Source: Novosphingobium sp. (lineage in GTDB: Bacteria > Pseudomonadota > Alphaproteobacteria > Sphingomonadales > Sphingomonadaceae). From it: a DNA stretch of 16,147 nt. Location of the stretch: positions 1 through 16,147 of the forward strand of contig VFKS01000288.1 of NCBI GenBank assembly GCA_009885425.1, in the 5' to 3' direction. The notes beneath the pieces are model-generated. The model was not told the origin of the DNA. It saw only the letters and a list, made by a program, of their open reading frames with translations, and did not search any database. Positions 1 through 7,658 of the stretch are shown here, piece by piece. Numbering within the stretch: position 1 is the first letter of the stretch; every line of letters begins with the position of its first letter. The position numbers and the translations under genes are program-made.

Positions 1-279
1 CCGGTCTGCCACCACTGCTGCGATCGCGGGTGAGCCGAGCATCCCGATCTTCACCGCATCGACCCCGATATCCGAGATGCATGCATCGATCTGCGCCGCA
101 ATCAGCCCTGGCGAGAGCACTTCGACGGCGGTGACACCCAGCGTGTTCTGCGCGGTAATCGCGGTGATTGCAGTCATCGCATAGCCGCCCAGCATGGTGA
201 TGGTCTTGATGTCAGCCTGAATGCCCGCGCCGCCAGAGCTGTCTGATCCGGCAATCGAGAGGATGCGGGGCGGCGGCAT
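1..279 (-). CDS. thiD: Hydroxymethylpyrimidine/phosphomethylpyrimidine kinase ThiD (N-terminal part)
   Basis: Cytoplasmic kinase that phosphorylates hydroxymethylpyrimidine and its monophosphate in the pyrimidine branch of thiamine synthesis. The 93 visible codons begin MPPPRILSIAGSDSSGGAGI. The AGSDSSGGAGIQADIKT segment (residues 10-26) is the characteristic N-terminal ribokinase-fold substrate loop of ThiD, and DAVKIGML (about 74-81) is the next conserved strand. The C-terminal two thirds, including the ATP site, lie beyond the left edge of the window, so this is a partial gene at the edge and shows no sign of breakage. It lies downstream of glmM and the DUF1272 gene on the same strand, separated from the latter by 148 bases that carry an inverted repeat. 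Whether it is co-transcribed with them cannot be told. The family call is very safe from the N-terminal motif. Confidence 0.93.
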   Translation of the reverse strand, partial: MPPPRILSIAGSDSSGGAGIQADIKTITMLGGYAMTAITAITAQNTLGVTAVEVLSPGLIAAQIDACISDIGVDAVKIGMLGSPAIAAVVADR

Positions 280-324
280 CAGGCGGTGCCGCGAACGTTG
301 CGGGCGGGGTTGAGCTTCGCTCCC

Positions 325-404
325 CTTCGGGACGACAGGCTCAGCCTGAGCGGGGTTAGGGTTTGAACTACTCCCCAGCCCCGCTCAGGCTGAGCTCGTC
401 GAAG
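325..404. repeat. REP-like intergenic inverted repeat with GCTCAGCCTGAGC core
   Basis: The arms are at 325-355 and 379-404, with a 23-base loop between. Each arm holds GCTCAGCCTGAGCGGGG or its reverse complement, flanked by CTTCG/CGAAG and a GACGA/TCGTC block. The left arm has a few extra bases between CTTCG and the core. The 13-base core is itself almost a palindrome, so each arm can also fold alone. Similar elements, with a TTCGAC...GCTCAGCCTGAGC consensus, are known to me as dispersed intergenic repeats in sphingomonads; that part is recall and was not searched. It sits between the DUF1272 gene and thiD and could stabilise or terminate the upstream message. Confidence 0.75.
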
Positions 405-427
405 CCCCATCGTGGCCACCGACCGCA

Positions 428-652
428 TTACCCTGGAAACTTCCGCACCGTCGAAGGCGGATGTTTGGCGTGGTGTTTCACCGCCCGGCTGGGCCGGTCC
501 ATCAGTTCGCCGCCGCAATTGGGGCAGCGTTCGTCCAGCTTGTCAGCGCATTCGCTGCAAAAGGTGCATTCGAACGAGCAAATGAACGCGCCGGGCGCTT
601 CGGCCGGCAGATCGCTGCCACACTTTTCGCAATCGGGGCGCATTTCAAGCAC
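428..652 (-). CDS. DUF1272 zinc-ribbon protein
   Basis: Small 74-residue protein of the DUF1272 family, whose function is unknown. The start [16 protein letters not shown], the central [13 protein letters not shown] and the CPNCGGEL segment match the family pattern. Eight cysteines (8, 11, 25, 29, 32, 35, 43, 46) are spaced as for two interleaved zinc sites. The C-terminal tail (about 55-74) is basic, with HHAKHPP. It begins with GTG (650-652); the next in-frame ATG is three codons on (641-643). The GTG start makes the gene overlap the end of glmM by 8 bases, which suggests translational coupling. A structural or RNA/protein-binding zinc ribbon is plausible, but nothing here shows its partner. 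Confidence 0.82.
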   Translation of the reverse strand: MLEMRPDCEKCGSDLPAEAPGAFICSFECTFCSECADKLDERCPNCGGELMDRPSRAVKHHAKHPPSTVRKFPG

Positions 653-1988
653 TGGCAGCTTCCTTTACCGCATCGCAGATCGCGTCCACCACCTGTTCGA
701 CCTGCGCCGCATCGTCGCCTTCAGCCATCACCCGGATCACCGGTTCGGTACCCGATGGGCGGATCACCAGCCGGCCTTTGCCGACGAGCGCCGCTTCTGC
801 CTCGGCGATCACCGCCTTGACCCGGGCATCGTCCAGCGGCTTACCGCCCGCGAACCTTACATTCTTAAGCAGCTGGGGGACCGGATCGAACAGATGGAGC
901 ATTTCGCTCGCCCGTTTTCCCGATTTGACCAGCGCGGCGAGCACTTGCAGCGCTGCCGCAGTGCCATCGCCGGTGGTGCCGTGATCGAGCAGGATCATAT
1001 GTCCGCTCTGCTCGCCGCCGACGTTAAAGCCATCGGCTTTCATCTTTTCGAGGACATGGCGGTCACCCACCTTGGTCCGCTCAAGGCTCAGCCTCTGGCC
1101 CGCCAGATAGCGTTCTAGCCCCAGATTTGACATCACTGTGGCGACAATCCCGCCGCCTGTCAGTTGGCCGCGCCGCGCGAGTTCGGTGCCGATCAGTGCC
1201 ATGATCTGATCGCCGTCGACTGTCTGGCCCTTCTCATCGACCACGATCAGCCGGTCGGCATCGCCATCGAGCGCGATCCCGATATCGGCGCCGCTGGCCA
1301 CGACCGTTTCCTTAAGCAGCGCGAGGTGCGTCGATCCGCACTTGTCGTTGATGTTGATCCCATTGGGCGAAACGCCCACCGCAACCACTTCGGCGCCCAG
1401 TTCCCAGATCGCCGATGGAGCGACCTGATAGGCTGCGCCGTTGGCGCAATCGACCGCGATCTTGAGGCCGTCGAGCCGGACATCGTCGGGCAGCGAGGCC
1501 TTGACCGCGTGGATATAGCGCCCGCTCGCGTCTTCGATCCGGCGGGCCCGGCCGATCTCTGCCGCCGGAGCGAGTGTGAGGTCCTGAGCCAGCATCGCCT
1601 CGATCGCCAGCTCGTCTTCGTCTGACAGTTTGAAACCATCGGGCCCGAACAGCTTGATCCCGTTATCCTGGTAAGGGTTGTGGCTGGCCGAGATCATCAC
1701 GCCGACATCGGCGCGCAGCTCGCGGGTCAGCAGTGCAATCGCCGGGGTCGGCAGCGGCCCGGTCAAGACCACGTCCATCCCGACGCTGGTGAAGCCCGCA
1801 ACCAGCGCATTTTCCAGCATGTAGCCCGACAGCCGGGTATCCTTGCCGATCACCACCCGGTGGCGGTGCGCCCCGCGCAGAAACCGGGTTCCGGCCGCCT
1901 GCCCGACTTTCATCGCGGTGGCAGCGGTCATTACGCCCGAATTGGTGAGCCCGCGAATCCCGTCGGTGCCAAAAAATTGTCGTCCCAT
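645..1988 (-). CDS. glmM: Phosphoglucosamine mutase GlmM
   Basis: Converts glucosamine-6-phosphate to glucosamine-1-phosphate in the cytoplasm, feeding UDP-GlcNAc for peptidoglycan and lipid A. The protein has 447 residues, the usual length. Visible motifs in order: [13 protein letters not shown] at the start; [14 protein letters not shown] with the phosphoserine at S102; the Mg-binding loop DGDADR (241-246); the sugar-binding GGEQSGH (324-330); and the phosphate-binding RPSGTEP (410-416). All active-site landmarks are present. The reading frame stays open far upstream to 2774, but the family start at the ATG 1986-1988 is clear and the extension is antisense to the transporter gene. A GGGGCAG stretch just before the ATG is only a weak ribosome site. 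The stop overlaps the DUF1272 start by 8 bases. The gene is divergent from the symporter at 2079, with 90 bases between. Confidence 0.97.
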   Translation of the reverse strand: MGRQFFGTDGIRGLTNSGVMTAATAMKVGQAAGTRFLRGAHRHRVVIGKDTRLSGYMLENALVAGFTSVGMDVVLTGPLPTPAIALLTRELRADVGVMISASHNPYQDNGIKLFGPDGFKLSDEDELAIEAMLAQDLTLAPAAEIGRARRIEDASGRYIHAVKASLPDDVRLDGLKIAVDCANGAAYQVAPSAIWELGAEVVAVGVSPNGININDKCGSTHLALLKETVVASGADIGIALDGDADRLIVVDEKGQTVDGDQIMALIGTELARRGQLTGGGIVATVMSNLGLERYLAGQRLSLERTKVGDRHVLEKMKADGFNVGGEQSGHMILLDHGTTGDGTAAALQVLAALVKSGKRASEMLHLFDPVPQLLKNVRFAGGKPLDDARVKAVIAEAEAALVGKGRLVIRPSGTEPVIRVMAEGDDAAQVEQVVDAICDAVKEAASA

Positions 1989-2020
1989 GTCTGCCCCATA
2001 GCGGGAGGTATCTTGAAAAA

Positions 2021-2048
2021 TTGCTATGTCGGTTTGGCACGCTAAAGT
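2021..2048 (+). promoter_or_regulatory. Possible sigma-70-type promoter for the DAACS symporter
   Basis: TTGCTA (2021-2026) and TAAAGT (2043-2048) are separated by 16 bases in the only intergenic space upstream of the transporter. Predicted transcription would begin near 2055, about 24 bases before the ATG, leaving room for the TAGGGA ribosome site. Both boxes are imperfect. No equally good promoter was seen for the divergent glmM in the same 90 bases. Confidence 0.3.
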
Positions 2049-2078
2049 CACGTAATCAAACGCAGGTAGGGACAATCC

Positions 2079-3326
2079 ATGACAGACCAACAGGCCGCAA
2101 GCGGCTTTCCGGAAATCCGTGTTCCGGCGGCGCTGACTTTTGCTGGTTTGGCGCTCGGCTTTGCGGTGGGGATTGCGCTGAAGGGCGGTGCAACGCTGGG
2201 TCCGATTCTGGCGGTGGCCGAACCGATGGGCAACCTGTGGCTGCGCGCGCTGCAACTGACGATCCTGCCGCTGGTGATCGGACTGGTGGTGACCGGGATT
2301 TCGCAGACGCTGGCGGCGGCCAACGGTGGGCAACTCGCGCGGCGTGCTGTCGGCATGTTCATGATGGTGCTGCTGGCGGCGGGAACGATGTCGGCGCTGC
2401 TGGTTCCCGGATTGCTGACGCTGTTTCCGGTGCCGGAAAAGGCGGTTGCCGCGCTCAGTGGCGGGTTGGCAGATCCAGGCAAGGTACCGGGGGTATCCGA
2501 TATCCTCAACGCGATGATGCCCGAAAACATCTTTGCCGCCGCCGCCGAAGGCAAGATGCTGCCGGTGGTGCTGTTCGCTTCGCTGTTTGCGCTGGCGCTG
2601 ACCCGGGTTGGCGAAGGTCCGCGCCGTGCGGTGATGCAGTTCTTCGAAGGATTGGCCGGGGCGATGATGGTGATCGTTGGCTGGGTGCTGATGCTCGCGC
2701 CGCTGGGCGTGTTCGGCCTGGCAGTGGCGCTGGGGGCCAAGACCGGGGCCGACGCGATCGGCGCGCTGGCGCATTACATCGTGGTGGTCAGCGCCGCCGG
2801 GTTTGTAGTGCTGCTGGGCGGCTATGTGCTGGCGGTAACGGTGGCCCGGCGCGGCCTGGGCGAATTTGCCCGGGCGATGGTGCCGGTCAATGCCGTCGCA
2901 ATCTCAACTCAAAGCTCGCTCGCCAGCTTGCCTGCGATGCTGGCCGCAACCCGGCGGCTGGGCGTGCGCGAGGCAACCGCCGATTTCGTGCTGCCAATGG
3001 CGGTGGCGATCTTCCGCGCGACCAGCCCTGCGATGAACATGGCCGTGGCGATCTATGCCGCGTACCTGACCGGAACCCCGCTGACCGCGGCTGCGCTGAT
3101 GGCCGGGGTATTCGTGGCCTTTCTGGTCTCGCTCAGCTCAGTGTCCTTGCCCGGCACGATCAGCTTCGTGATCTCGGTCGGCCCGATTGCCATGGCGATG
3201 GGGGTGCCGATCGCACCGCTGGCGCTGCTGGTGGCGGTGGAAATGCTACCCGATATCATGCGCACATTGGGCAATGTGACGCTGGACGTGGCGGTGACGG
3301 CTGCGGTCGACAGGGACGGCGATTAG
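2079..3326 (+). CDS. Dicarboxylate/amino acid:cation symporter (DAACS/GltP family)
   Basis: Inner-membrane secondary transporter of the glutamate/dicarboxylate family, 415 residues, with many hydrophobic segments from about residue 15 to 410. Family signs: MMPENIF (146-152), the HP1 serine-rich turn [10 protein letters not shown] (279-288), the HP2-like turn [10 protein letters not shown] (351-360), and a last helix with D392-I-M-R395-T-L-G-N399-V-T-L-D403. That helix lines up with Asp394, Arg397, Asn401 and Asp405 of GltPh; Asp390 is replaced by E388. The canonical TM7 NMDG motif is absent: where LPLGATINMDG is expected the protein reads [16 protein letters not shown] (305-320). This points to a divergent clade whose cation coupling and substrate may differ. 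The ATG follows a TAGGGA ribosome site by 6 bases. The stop codon overlaps the convergent VOC gene by 4 bases. Substrate is not assigned. Confidence 0.88.
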   Translation: MTDQQAASGFPEIRVPAALTFAGLALGFAVGIALKGGATLGPILAVAEPMGNLWLRALQLTILPLVIGLVVTGISQTLAAANGGQLARRAVGMFMMVLLAAGTMSALLVPGLLTLFPVPEKAVAALSGGLADPGKVPGVSDILNAMMPENIFAAAAEGKMLPVVLFASLFALALTRVGEGPRRAVMQFFEGLAGAMMVIVGWVLMLAPLGVFGLAVALGAKTGADAIGALAHYIVVVSAAGFVVLLGGYVLAVTVARRGLGEFARAMVPVNAVAISTQSSLASLPAMLAATRRLGVREATADFVLPMAVAIFRATSPAMNMAVAIYAAYLTGTPLTAAALMAGVFVAFLVSLSSVSLPGTISFVISVGPIAMAMGVPIAPLALLVAVEMLPDIMRTLGNVTLDVAVTAAVDRDGD

Positions 3327-3706
3327 GCCATCGGCGCCGGCTGCCACAGCTCTACCTTGCGGCCGTCGGGATCGATGATGTGCGCGAACCGCCCGTTGGC
3401 CTCATCCAGCACCGGGCCATAGGGCTCGACGCCTTCATCGGCGCAGAGCTCAAGCATGGCAGCCAGATCATCCACCATCAGGTTAAACATCATGTCGGAC
3501 TGTGACGGCGCAAAGTAGCCGGTATCGGCGTCAAATGGGCAAAACACCGTGCCCGCGCCGGGGTGGGCGGCGGCGTCTGCCGGATCGAACACAGTGCCGC
3601 CCCAGCTTTCGAAGGAGATTCCCAGCACGCGGGCATACCAGCTGCGGGTTGCCTCAGGGTCTGCCGATTTGAAGAACAGTCCGCCTAGCCCAAGCACCTT
3701 TGCCAT
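3323..3706 (-). CDS. VOC-superfamily (glyoxalase-fold) protein
   Basis: A 127-residue single-module vicinal-oxygen-chelate protein, probably cytoplasmic. The N-terminal LGGLFFKSADPEATRSWYARVLGI (residues 7-30) is the typical beta-alpha opening of glyoxalase/bleomycin-resistance/dioxygenase domains. The C-terminal RFAHIIDPDGRKVELWQP (106-123) is the typical last strand pair, with E119 at the usual metal-ligand position. Such proteins span lyases, dioxygenases, epimerases and binding proteins, and nothing here fixes the reaction. The ATG has a good GAGGGAG ribosome site 7 bases upstream. It starts 12 bases after the stop of the YghO-like gene on the same strand, so the two are probably one transcription unit. 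Its stop overlaps that of the convergent symporter. Confidence 0.85.
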   Translation of the reverse strand: MAKVLGLGGLFFKSADPEATRSWYARVLGISFESWGGTVFDPADAAAHPGAGTVFCPFDADTGYFAPSQSDMMFNLMVDDLAAMLELCADEGVEPYGPVLDEANGRFAHIIDPDGRKVELWQPAPMA

Positions 3707-3718
3707 ACGATTTCTCCC

Positions 3719-4891
3719 TCAAAGCGCCTTCTCGTAGACCGTGTATTCCTTGTTGATCGTGCCGCCGATTGCCTCGGCAATTGCGTTCATGCCCTGGTTG
3801 TCGTCGAGCACCCAGCCGATTTCGCCGCGGGTTGAGCCATATTGGCTGGTTGCGGCATGGCGGATCTTATCGATCATCATGACGACCAACTGGCTGGCGA
3901 GCCGGCTCGACTGGTGCTTCTTGAGCACGCCCATCAAGGGTACTCGCATGGTCCGCGCCTTCGGTTTGCGCAGCCACCACAGCAACTTGGCCCAGTTGAA
4001 CGGAAACAGCTTGCCCTCCATCGGGTGCAACACTTCGTTCAGATCGGGCAGGGTCATCATGAAGGCCACCGGCTCGCCCTCATATTCGGCGATCATGATC
4101 AGGTCTTCGCGGACGATCGGTTTGAACTTCTTGCCGGCATAGGCAATCTCGCGATTGGTAAAGGGGACGAAACCCCAGTTGTCAGACCAGGCATCGTTGA
4201 GGATCGACAGGATAATCGCCGCTTCGGCATCGAAATTGCGTCTGTTGACCTTGCGCACCTTGATCTTGGCATTGCGCTCGCCCGATTGGACGATGCGGGC
4301 GATCAGTGGAGGAAAATCAGCGACGATGTCGAGCTCATAGGTCCGCAGCAACTTGGCCGGGTTATAGCCCAAGGCCTCAATGTAGTGCTGATAGCGTTGC
4401 GGCTGGTGACCCATCATCACCGTTGGTGGATGGTCGAAACCCTTGGTCAGCTGGCCCGGCTCTTCCCACACCGACAACGAGATAGGTGCGAGCACGCGGG
4501 TCATGCCCTGTTCGCGCAGCCATTGTTCGGCCCGTCCAATCAGCGCTGCGGCTACGCCTTCATCTTCGGCCTCAAGCAGGCCCCAGTTGCCGGTACCGGG
4601 ACCCATCCCTTGCGCCGGGTCCATCGCGATCGCCAGATGGTCGATATGCGCCGAAATCCGCCCGACAACGCTGTCGCCCCGGTTGGCGAGGAAGAACTGA
4701 ACTGTGGCATGATCGAAAAACGGGTTCTTGCTCGCGGTGACTAGCTCCATCGCCTCTCCGCGCAATGGCGGCACCCAGTTGGGATCTGATCGGTTAAGCC
4801 GATAAGCCAGATCGACAAAAGCCTTCAACTCGGCCTTGTTGCGAACGGGAGTGATAGTTATCTTTGCCGCACTATTTACGAATTGCGCCAC
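3719..4891 (-). CDS. YghO-like GNAT-fold protein, function unknown
   Basis: A 390-residue soluble protein resembling the YghO-type group of acetyltransferase-fold proteins. I recall that relatives have sometimes been labelled dATP pyrophosphohydrolase; that label finds no support here. Visible landmarks: ITITPVRNKAELKAFVDLAYRL (11-32), PNWVPPLR (37-44), KNPFFDHATVQFFLA (55-69) leading into VGRISAHID (76-84), LAPISLSVWEEPG (about 133-145), and a C-terminal GEIGWVLDDNQGMNAIAEAIGG followed by EYTVYEKAL, which looks like the last part of a GNAT domain. No Q/RxxGxG/A acetyl-CoA loop stands out, so activity is uncertain. The only good start is GTG (4889-4891), with AAAGG 7 bases upstream; no in-frame ATG occurs until residue 48. 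Followed 12 bases on by the VOC gene; divergent from the desaturase gene. Confidence 0.75.
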   Translation of the reverse strand: MAQFVNSAAKITITPVRNKAELKAFVDLAYRLNRSDPNWVPPLRGEAMELVTASKNPFFDHATVQFFLANRGDSVVGRISAHIDHLAIAMDPAQGMGPGTGNWGLLEAEDEGVAAALIGRAEQWLREQGMTRVLAPISLSVWEEPGQLTKGFDHPPTVMMGHQPQRYQHYIEALGYNPAKLLRTYELDIVADFPPLIARIVQSGERNAKIKVRKVNRRNFDAEAAIILSILNDAWSDNWGFVPFTNREIAYAGKKFKPIVREDLIMIAEYEGEPVAFMMTLPDLNEVLHPMEGKLFPFNWAKLLWWLRKPKARTMRVPLMGVLKKHQSSRLASQLVVMMIDKIRHAATSQYGSTRGEIGWVLDDNQGMNAIAEAIGGTINKEYTVYEKAL

Positions 4892-4972
4892 GATGCTGCC
4901 TTTGTTTCAGGTCAATGCGACCCGCGATCGCTCCCGGCACTACGCCAAGCCGGGCCTCAATGGAATATTTTG

Positions 4973-6031
4973 ATGAACGCCCAGAACCCGATCGAGATGA
5001 GCCAGCCTAAGTCTGCGACTCCGGATGACATGGCGATGCTGCGCGCAGCGGTTGAGCTGACGCGCGATATTTCTGCCGCACGTCCGGAGATCTATTGGCC
5101 CGACATGCTGATTTCGGCGGCAGTCGGCTATGCCGGCATTGCCGGGGCCATCCTGCTGAGCGGATGGGCGGCCTGGGCCAGCGGTCTTCTGGCGGTATTC
5201 ACGCTCTATCGCGCGCTGCTGTTCATCCACGAACTGACTCATATCCACAAAACCGCACTGCCGGGGTTCCGGCTGGTCTGGAATGTGGCTGTCGGCATAC
5301 CGATGCTGACTCCATCGTACATGTACGAAGGGGTCCACACGCTGCACCACGCCCGGACCCGCTATGGCACGGCGGAGGATCCCGAATATATGCCGCTGGC
5401 ACTGATGGAGCCTTGGCGGCTGCCGGCTTTTATCGTGATCGCGGCGCTGCTGCCGATCGGCTTGCTGCTGCGCTCGGCTGTGTTGGTCCCGCTGGGCGCT
5501 ATCATTCCGCCGCTGCGTAAATTGGTGTGGGAACGCGCCTCGTCGCTCTCGATCAATCCCGATTTTCGCCGCCGCCCGCCCGAAGGCGCCTTTGCGAAAA
5601 TGGTCCGCTGGCAGGAACTGGGCGTGATGGTCTGGTCCTGGGTGCTGCTGGCTAGCACGCAGGCATTCGGCTGGCGTCCGCTGCTGATCGCACTGGCGGT
5701 GGTTTCAGCCACCGCGGTGTTCAATCAGATCCGCACGCTGGTGGCGCATTTGTGGGAGAACGATGGCGCGGCGATGACGGTGACCGGGCAATACCTTGAT
5801 TCGGTCAATGTCCCGCCGCCGGGGTTCTTTGCCGAGCTGTGGGCCCCGGTCGGTCTGCGCTATCACGCCACCCATCACCTGCTGCCTTCGGTGCCCTATC
5901 ACTCGCTGGGCGAAGCCCACCGCCGGATCACCGCGCATCTGGGGGTCGGTTCGACCTACGAGAAATCGAGCTACACGGGCTTCATGCCGCTGCTTGGCAA
6001 GATCGCGCGTTCAACGATGGTCCGGCGCTAG
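4973..6031 (+). CDS. Membrane fatty acid desaturase
   Basis: Integral-membrane di-iron desaturase/hydroxylase-type enzyme of 352 residues. The three histidine boxes are present: HELTHIH (86-92), HTLHH (122-126) and HATHH (298-302), with an extra histidine in RTLVAHL (near 259). Hydrophobic segments lie around 45-85, 102-115, 152-180 and 218-250. It probably introduces a double bond into an acyl chain or a related lipid, but position and substrate cannot be read from the sequence. The ATG at 4973 is chosen because it leaves an 81-base divergent intergenic space; an ATG at 4997 is an alternative, and an open frame back to 4883 would overlap the divergent gene. A clear ribosome site is lacking. 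The stop shares CTAG with the convergent GNAT gene. Confidence 0.88.
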   Translation: MNAQNPIEMSQPKSATPDDMAMLRAAVELTRDISAARPEIYWPDMLISAAVGYAGIAGAILLSGWAAWASGLLAVFTLYRALLFIHELTHIHKTALPGFRLVWNVAVGIPMLTPSYMYEGVHTLHHARTRYGTAEDPEYMPLALMEPWRLPAFIVIAALLPIGLLLRSAVLVPLGAIIPPLRKLVWERASSLSINPDFRRRPPEGAFAKMVRWQELGVMVWSWVLLASTQAFGWRPLLIALAVVSATAVFNQIRTLVAHLWENDGAAMTVTGQYLDSVNVPPPGFFAELWAPVGLRYHATHHLLPSVPYHSLGEAHRRITAHLGVGSTYEKSSYTGFMPLLGKIARSTMVRR

Positions 6032-6564
6032 AGCGATTTGACCATTGCGCAGCGTCGCTCAATTGGCAGTCCGCTCTGCGCTTCTGATTCGAGCAGTGCA
6101 GCAAGCCTTGGATAAAAGGTGAGGTCGAGCAATTCGGCGAACCCGCAACTCTGATAAAACGGGCCGTTCCAAACCAGGTCTCGAAAGGTAGTCAGCGTCA
6201 ATTGTCGCAAGCGCAGATTGGCTGCAGCATGAGCCAGTGCGGCAATTAGCTGGCGACCGATCCCGCGTTTCTGGTGGCTCAATTCGACCGAAAGCTCCCA
6301 GATGTGCAAGTCTAGTCCGAGCACTTCGGTGGCGATAAAACCGCACGGTCGATCATCATCGTAGGCAGCAACAAAGCATAGCCCCTGGCCGATCAACGCT
6401 GCATGCTTTTCGAGGTTGATCGGCTCTTGTTCAGTCAGCCAAGCCAAGGTCGGATCCGACGCAAATACGCAAGAAGCGGAGCGTTCAATCGCGGGGAGCA
6501 GCCGGCAGTCAGACAATTGCGTCCTGCGCACCGAAAACTCGCCGTGCTGCGAGTATCCCGTCAT
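6028..6564 (-). CDS. GNAT-family N-acetyltransferase
   Basis: A 178-residue single-domain acetyltransferase, probably cytoplasmic. The acetyl-CoA loop QKRGIGRQL (98-106) follows the strand LHIWELSVE (86-94), and a second conserved region VWNGPFYQSCGF (131-142) is the usual motif-B end. The C-terminal AQSGLPIERRCAMVKSL resembles the tail of a common GNAT subgroup with small-molecule or protein substrates. Its ATG overlaps the stop of lptG as ATGA (6561-6564), so it is almost certainly translated with the LPS-export genes, though a role in envelope biology is only inferred from that position. Its own stop overlaps that of the convergent desaturase gene by 4 bases. The acceptor substrate is unknown. 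Confidence 0.87.
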   Translation of the reverse strand: MTGYSQHGEFSVRRTQLSDCRLLPAIERSASCVFASDPTLAWLTEQEPINLEKHAALIGQGLCFVAAYDDDRPCGFIATEVLGLDLHIWELSVELSHQKRGIGRQLIAALAHAAANLRLRQLTLTTFRDLVWNGPFYQSCGFAELLDLTFYPRLAALLESEAQSGLPIERRCAMVKSL

Positions 6565-7658
6565 TCCTCAGTCCGCACCAGCACCGTTTCGCCGAGCAGA
6601 AAGAACAGCATGAACGGCGCCCAGGCCGCAATCAGCGCGGGGTAGCCGCCGAAATTGCCCATCGCGAGGGCGGCATTGTCGACCACGAAATAGGCAAAGC
6701 CCAAGGCCATTCCGGCAATCGCGCGGATCAGCAGCTGGCCTGATCGGGCAAGGCCAAAGGCGGCGATAGAGCCCAGCAGCGGCATCAGCATGGCGGATAG
6801 CGGCCCCGAAATCTTATGCCACCATTTCCCTTCGAGTTCGGCGGTTCGCCGTCCAGCCTCTTTCAGCGCTGCGATCGAGCGGCTCAGTTCAAAGATGTTT
6901 TCGCCATCGGGATCAATCTTGGCCAGCATGACCTGTCCGGGCGAAACCCCTTGCGCCACCACCCGGCTGGTCAGCGGTGCCTGCATGGTGGTTTTCACAT
7001 CGAATTGCCGCGGGTTCTCAAGCCGCCAGCCGGGACCGGCATAGCTGGCGCGGTCGGCGCGGACCTGCTCCACGACCATCCCGCCCAGATCGCGGCGGTA
7101 CCAGGTGACGCCGTTCATCACGATCGCCTCACCTTCGCCAGTGATTTTGCTGGCGGTCAGGATATGCGGGCCGTCCTTCAGATACACGTTGGCGCGCACC
7201 CCGGTGTCCTTGGGGATCGGCTGATAGCGCAGCTTGCTCCAGGTTTTGAGCGTTCCGGTCGCATTGGTCACCACCGTTTCGTTGAAGACAAAGCTGACCA
7301 GCGAGACCCCGGCCGAAGCCAGCAGCAGCGGTGCCAGGATCTGGTGCGCAGACAGCCCGGCGGCGCGCATTGCGATCACTTCGCTGTTCTGGTTGAGCGG
7401 CCAGAAGGTGAACAGTGTCGCCAGCAGAACCGAATAAGGCAGAAACCGCGCGATCAGTTGCGGCACGTTGAGTGACATATAGTACCACAGCTCGGCCTCG
7501 CCATTGCCCGGCACTGCCAGAATGTCGCCGCTTTCAGACAGCAGCTGCATCATCTGCAGCACCAGCACCAATAGCACCAGTACGCCCAGAATTCGCCCGA
7601 CAAACAGCTTGATCAGGTAGAGCGTCAAGGTCCGCGATGGGAAGATTTCGCTGAGCAT
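6561..7658 (-). CDS. lptG: LPS export ABC transporter permease LptG
   Basis: Inner-membrane subunit of the LptB2FG complex that extracts lipopolysaccharide and passes it to LptC. The protein has 365 residues, the family's usual size. It shows the LptF/LptG (YjgP/YjgQ) layout: an N-terminal helix group, including VGRILGVLVLLVLVLQMMQLL and FLPYSVLLATLFTF, the conserved LNQNSEVIAMRAAGLS region after helix 2, a periplasmic beta-rich domain (about 125-260), and a C-terminal helix group from about residue 275. The ATG at 7656-7658 overlaps the lptF stop as TGATG and has AGGGA 7 bases upstream inside lptF; the frame stays open to 8072, but that is antisense-free overlap with lptF and not real. The stop overlaps the GNAT gene start as ATGA. 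Assignment to LptG and not LptF follows gene order and the MRAAG signature. Confidence 0.95.
   Translation of the reverse strand: MLSEIFPSRTLTLYLIKLFVGRILGVLVLLVLVLQMMQLLSESGDILAVPGNGEAELWYYMSLNVPQLIARFLPYSVLLATLFTFWPLNQNSEVIAMRAAGLSAHQILAPLLLASAGVSLVSFVFNETVVTNATGTLKTWSKLRYQPIPKDTGVRANVYLKDGPHILTASKITGEGEAIVMNGVTWYRRDLGGMVVEQVRADRASYAGPGWRLENPRQFDVKTTMQAPLTSRVVAQGVSPGQVMLAKIDPDGENIFELSRSIAALKEAGRRTAELEGKWWHKISGPLSAMLMPLLGSIAAFGLARSGQLLIRAIAGMALGFAYFVVDNAALAMGNFGGYPALIAAWAPFMLFFLLGETVLVRTEE

Noticed and set aside
279..518. 79-codon minus-strand frame ending at the thiD start
   Set aside because: It runs through the inverted repeat and into the DUF1272 gene in another frame; composition is repeat-derived.
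1989..2774. Upstream extension of the glmM frame (minus strand)
   Set aside because: It is His/Gln/Arg-rich, antisense to the symporter, and the GlmM family begins at [10 protein letters not shown].
2021..3505. 494-codon open frame on the plus strand overlapping the symporter gene
   Set aside because: It is a shifted frame of the DAACS gene, rich in Gly/Arg/Ala with no domain pattern; the other frame gives a complete transporter.
3842..4744. 300-codon plus-strand frame
   Set aside because: Antisense shadow of the YghO-like gene; no recognisable domain and no ribosome site.
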